Positions 62,401 to 64,000 of a stretch of 64,000 bases of DNA are shown piece after piece. The stretch spans positions 543,374-607,373 of the forward strand of contig NZ_JABAOB010000004.1 of assembly GCF_012726295.1 (NCBI RefSeq). Reading direction: 5' to 3'. The notes under the pieces were generated by a model. It searched no databases and was not told the DNA's origin. It saw nothing but the letters and a program-made list of their open reading frames with translations. The stretch comes from Chitinophaga sp. Ak27. Lineage in GTDB: Bacteria > Bacteroidota > Bacteroidia > Chitinophagales > Chitinophagaceae. Made by a program: the position numbers and the translations under genes. Numbering within the stretch: position 1 is the stretch's first letter; every line of letters begins with the position of its first letter.

Positions 62401-64000
62401 GGCCACACAGCTGCCCTCGTATGGACTGTTACCAACGGTACCTGCGCGGCGACTACAGACACCGTACTGCTTACCAACTATGACAAACCAGCGATCGCAA
62501 ATGCCAACATCGACCAGAAACACTGTAACGACTCCATCTTCACCATGGCGGCTAACAAGCCTACGGAGTACGGAGCATACGGCGCATGGACCATTGTGGG
62601 TGGTAAACAAACCTGGATCACTATTACTGATACCACTTTAAATACGACTAAAGTAAAAGTACTCGCTGGTCACACCGCTGCCCTGGTATGGACCATTACT
62701 AATGGTACCTGCGCGGCAACCACCGATACCGTACTGCTGACCAACTATGATAAACCGGCGATCGCAAACGCGGGCAGCAATCAGAAACATTGTAACGATT
62801 CCATCTTCACCATGGCGGCGAACAAGCCGACGGAGTATGGAGCATATGGAGCATGGACCATCGTGGGTGGTAAACAAACCTGGATCACTATTACTGATAC
62901 TACGTTAAACACGACCAAAGTAAAAGTACTCGCTGGTCACACGGCTGCCCTGGTATGGACCATTACCAACGGTACCTGCGCGGCTACCACCGATACAGTA
63001 CTGCTCACCAACTACGATATTCCGGCTGTGGCTAAGGCTAATATTGATCAGAAACACTGTAACGACTCCATCTTCACCATGGCCGCTAACAAGCCAACAG
63101 AATATGGTGCTTATGGCGCATGGACCATTGCAGGTGGTAAACAAGCCTGGATCACTATTACTGACACTACTTTAAATACTACCAAAGTAAAAGTACTGGC
63201 TGGTCACACCGCTACCCTGGTATGGACCATTACCAACGGTACCTGCGCGGCCACCACCGATACAGTGCTGCTCACCAACTACGACAAGCCAGCGATTGCA
63301 AATGCCAATATCGATCAGAAACATTGTAACGACTCCATCTTCACTATGGCCGCTAACAAGCCTACGGAATATGGTGCTTATGGGGCATGGACCATTGTAG
63401 GCGGTAAACAGAGCTGGATCACTATTACTGATACCACCTTAAACACGACCAAAGTAAAAGTACTGGCTGGTCATACGGCTGCCCTGGTATGGACCATTAC
63501 CAATGGTACCTGTGCTGCTACCACCGACACCGTGTTGCTCACTAACTACGATGTTCCTGCTATAGCTAACGCAAATGTGGATCAGAAACATTGTAACGAC
63601 TCCATATTCACCATGGCGGCTAACAAACCAACGGAATATGGCGCTTATGGGGCATGGACCATCGTGGGTGGCAAGCAAACATGGATCACTATCACCGACA
63701 CCTCTTTAAATACTACCAAAGTAAAAGTACTCGCTGGCCACACGGCTGCCCTGGTATGGACCATCACCAATGGTACCTGCGCAGCGACAACAGACACCGT
63801 ACTGCTCACCAACTATGACAAGCCGGCTATCGCAAATGCTGATAGCAATCAGAATCATTGTAACGACTCCATTTTCACCATGGCGGCTAACAAGCCTACG
63901 GAGTACGGAGCATACGGCGCATGGACCATTGTGGGTGGTAAACAAACCTGGATCACTATTACTGACACTACTTTAAATACGACTAAAGTAAAAGTACTCG
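56437..64000 (+). CDS. Giant repeat-containing secreted surface protein, 3' end beyond the window
   Basis: Open from ATG 56437 to the window end: 2521 codons without a stop. Signal peptide about 1-24 (MKRLLTFLYLLTGLIFLG...EAQ). Then a domain of about 150-350 ending CGNDIAVDDISF, like jelly-roll adhesin domains in Bacteroidota surface proteins. Then diverged Ig/PKD-like modules (AGADQVQCGNTAFQLGA, and one at about 59560 with TNQSACERTTDFQLNG). From residue 1131 on, 89-residue modules repeat 15 times and a 16th is cut. Each has two Cys (KHCNDSIF, NGTCAATT), a probable disulfide. Such proteins usually leave by T9SS with a C-terminal sorting domain, not visible here. Confidence 0.9.
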   Translation, partial: MKRLLTFLYLLTGLIFLGKEVEAQTEPATGTPFMNLPDTTCWKSFASMNAFYWKSSNTPDSATWTITPGGSSITILYSSDPINKLVRQKPDPTYKRNALTIKFNDIGQYTISVDLWYRGVKSTVTKKIYSKDCSILPCQGKNTGLGDFKENFGNFPNGATTSKSSSYVTGYIYNPLPLVSPYTMDDNSYTVFWNTQVRSEWVSMTDHTGSTVDSVGGMLIANSSYDARSFFTRDNVPVCPGSLYNFSAWFLNVNGIKVFNSSCISGNWDGYHYAGVSFLIINTKGGAPSSTWDTLARFKTFDVSMNLSGPQWQMYGGGFKTPGGVTSVRLEIVNDRPGGCGNDIAVDDISFAYCSPYIYSYIDGKLGLRADSLCDGAPVTMKASYSPNGWQPDGTYDATKDYFKNPQYQWFWSNDGLAWDTLRDGSGITGTMTSSVVFAPGALKGDPNQIVTKYYRVNILEKGNLGNCAAPSEYTKITILPKPKVTVSSGRICIGDSVTMTANGGYSEYEWQVTPVVTGPVMVVYPTVTTTYSAIGIADYGWDAVKMEQRQCRDTGSAQVIVDAQPVTKISGGPTDICLGQQIKLNVTNSGAPPDSLAWSWKYNTTTIGNPNDASITHTPATVGTQNYSVLLTNKTCTAVDTFKVNVRSLPKADTAITYKQCNIPDFAVTRTALPTDQQGKWLVYRDTQNNTGGITFTNPTSNNTTVKGIPIADTVTVIWVITNKSLAACTDTSWVTLINTKPLTPSVAGADQVQCGNTAFQLGASRPGPGETGKWTLGTGTTSAMVKISDSTAYNAIATILTGTRPQTVQLVWTISNGVCPNPVSTNVNLTVKNSPVVSLNAAAVCNTVSSFAVAYSGLTGTIKTYEIVAAPTRPMPNFTKVTGTWSGTTASGSFNVALPANTPAGSYDFIFTGKEDTLHGCTVTVPFSLSVEKPSTNPTSINASVVSFCVKGDVRLTVVGGSLGVDSTGTPATWKWYTGACPGSPGSVRVYPDISNADSSSVTFNNVTTTTTFYVMAPSTGPCGSTTCASVQVKVYVEPNRANASTNQSACERTTDFQLNGNATGVAGVNGLWTTLNPNAIITNPTQPNATVKVNIGDTATLIWTISNGPCVATSGSMFITNFKKPAPANANVDQKHCNDSIFTMAANKPTEYGAYGAWTIVGGKQSWINITDTSLNNTQVKVLAGHTATLVWTITNGTCPATTDTVLLTNYDIPAIANAGGNQKHCNDSIFTMAANKPTEYGAYGAWTIAGGKQTWITITDTTLNTTKVKVLAGHTATLVWTITNGTCAATTDTVLLTNYDVPAIANANIDQKHCNDSIFTMAANKPTEYGAYGAWTIAGGKQAWITITDTTLNTTKVKVLAGHTATLVWTITNGTCAATTDTVLLTNYDKPAIANANIDQKHCNDSIFTMAANKPTEYGAYGAWTIVGGKQSWITITDTTLNTTKVKVLAGHTAALVWTITNGTCAATTDTVLLTNYDVPAIANANVDQKHCNDSIFTMAANKPTEYGAYGAWTIVGGKQTWITITDTSLNTTKVKVLAGHTATLVWTITNGTCAATTDTVLLTNYDKPAIANAGSNQNHCNDSIFTMAANKPTEYGAYGAWTIVGGKQSWITITDTTLNTTKVKVLAGHTAALVWTITNGTCAATTDTILLTNYDKPAIANAGGNQKHCNDSIFTMAANKPTEYGAYGAWTIVGGKQTWITITDTTLNTTKVKVLAGHTATLVWTITNGTCAATTDTVLLTNYDVPAIANANIDQKHCNDSIFTMAANKPTEYGAYGAWTIAGGKQAWITITDTTLNTTKVKVLAGHTATLVWTITNGTCAATTDTVLLTNYDKPAIANANIDQKHCNDSIFTMAANKPTEYGAYGAWTIVGGKQSWITITDTTLNTTKVKVLAGHTAALIWTITNGTCTATTDTVLLTNYDVPAIANANVDQKHCNDSIFTMAANKPTEYGAYGAWTIVGGKQSWITITDTTLNTTKVKVLAGHTAALVWTVTNGTCAATTDTVLLTNYDKPAIANANIDQKHCNDSIFTMAANKPTEYGAYGAWTIVGGKQTWITITDTTLNTTKVKVLAGHTAALVWTITNGTCAATTDTVLLTNYDKPAIANAGSNQKHCNDSIFTMAANKPTEYGAYGAWTIVGGKQTWITITDTTLNTTKVKVLAGHTAALVWTITNGTCAATTDTVLLTNYDIPAVAKANIDQKHCNDSIFTMAANKPTEYGAYGAWTIAGGKQAWITITDTTLNTTKVKVLAGHTATLVWTITNGTCAATTDTVLLTNYDKPAIANANIDQKHCNDSIFTMAANKPTEYGAYGAWTIVGGKQSWITITDTTLNTTKVKVLAGHTAALVWTITNGTCAATTDTVLLTNYDVPAIANANVDQKHCNDSIFTMAANKPTEYGAYGAWTIVGGKQTWITITDTSLNTTKVKVLAGHTAALVWTITNGTCAATTDTVLLTNYDKPAIANADSNQNHCNDSIFTMAANKPTEYGAYGAWTIVGGKQTWITITDTTLNTTKVKVL
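59827..64000 (+). repeat. Array of 267-bp coding repeats with higher-order period
   Basis: Units start at 59827 and then every 267 bases to 63832 (15 full units = 4005 bp, plus 169 bp of the next), with no indel. Small differences recur with a period of five units: for example, the units beginning 60361, 61696 and 63031 share changes, as do 60895, 62230 and 63565. The unit at 63565 is closer to 60895 (ten units away) than to 62230. This indicates block duplications of 1335 and 2670 bp. Confidence 0.95.

Noticed and set aside
60000..63945. Many 74-79-codon ORFs on the minus strand and 68-codon ORFs on the plus strand, evenly spaced
   Set aside because: They recur every 267 bases and are shadows of the in-frame repeat protein; the plus-strand frame from 56437 stays open throughout.
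59827..64000. CRISPR-like or satellite array
   Set aside because: Unit length (267 bp), lack of spacers and perfect reading frame show a coding repeat.

Overview
The window reads as a chromosomal segment of a Bacteroidota bacterium, most likely a Chitinophagaceae / Chitinophaga-like organism. This is judged from the protein families, the T9SS-style giant surface protein, and promoters of the form TTTG-N19/20-TAnnTTTG, which is the Bacteroidota sigma-A type rather than TTGACA/TATAAT. No species was confirmed by any search. Genes are mostly short operons on both strands, with no prophage, transposase, CRISPR array or rRNA seen.

Layout. 1-5.1 kb: the 3' end of purB, yraN, manA, and an AraC regulator divergent from an aldo/keto reductase. 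5.1-11.9 kb (minus): an NADPH:quinone-type oxidoreductase and a tightly overlapping four-gene RNA-repair operon, hen1 - rlaP-like 1 - rlaP-like 2 - pnkp. 12-24 kb: metY, a large AsmA-like protein, a thioredoxin-like protein, lepA, an acyl-CoA-binding protein, rocD, a degenerate VIT-like membrane protein and a DPP-IV-type peptidase. 24-35 kb: TRIC and MarC membrane proteins, a probable 6S-like structured RNA, a tripartite RND efflux operon (adaptor, pump, TolC, plus a small secreted protein at its head), two outer-membrane barrels and a SelW/Rdx protein. 35-46.6 kb: a TPR histidine kinase, an Lrp-type regulator divergent from histidine decarboxylase, an MscS channel, a histone-H1-like protein, a KGG-repeat stress protein, small membrane proteins, transketolase, a HAD phosphatase and a GH130 enzyme. 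46.8-48.9 kb: four tRNA-Arg(ACG) genes, each with its own promoter and terminator, around an HGSNAT-like acyltransferase. 49-56 kb: rlmH, rhomboid protease, tilS, a TPR protein, etfBA, a bifunctional-nuclease-family protein, ispE, and rplT/rpmI without infC. 56.4 kb to the end: a giant secreted surface protein, still open at the window edge. It carries 15 complete and one partial 89-residue (267-bp) repeats with a higher-order 5-unit (1335 bp) and 10-unit (2670 bp) periodicity.

Most interesting items: (i) the Hen1/RlaP/RlaP/Pnkp operon, expected to heal, tailor, seal and 2'-O-methylate cleaved RNA; its promoter (TTTG-N20-TATCTTCG) has the same core as that of one nearby tRNA-Arg gene; (ii) the nested repeat structure of the surface protein; (iii) a family of five intergenic inverted repeats sharing an AAGCTATTG-type arm, two of which also share loop sequence; (iv) the candidate 6S-like RNA at about 25.80-25.96 kb; (v) promoter boxes placed so close to start codons (rocD, BamA-like) that leaderless mRNAs are predicted.

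Functional assignments come from reading motifs only. No database search, folding program or alignment was run.
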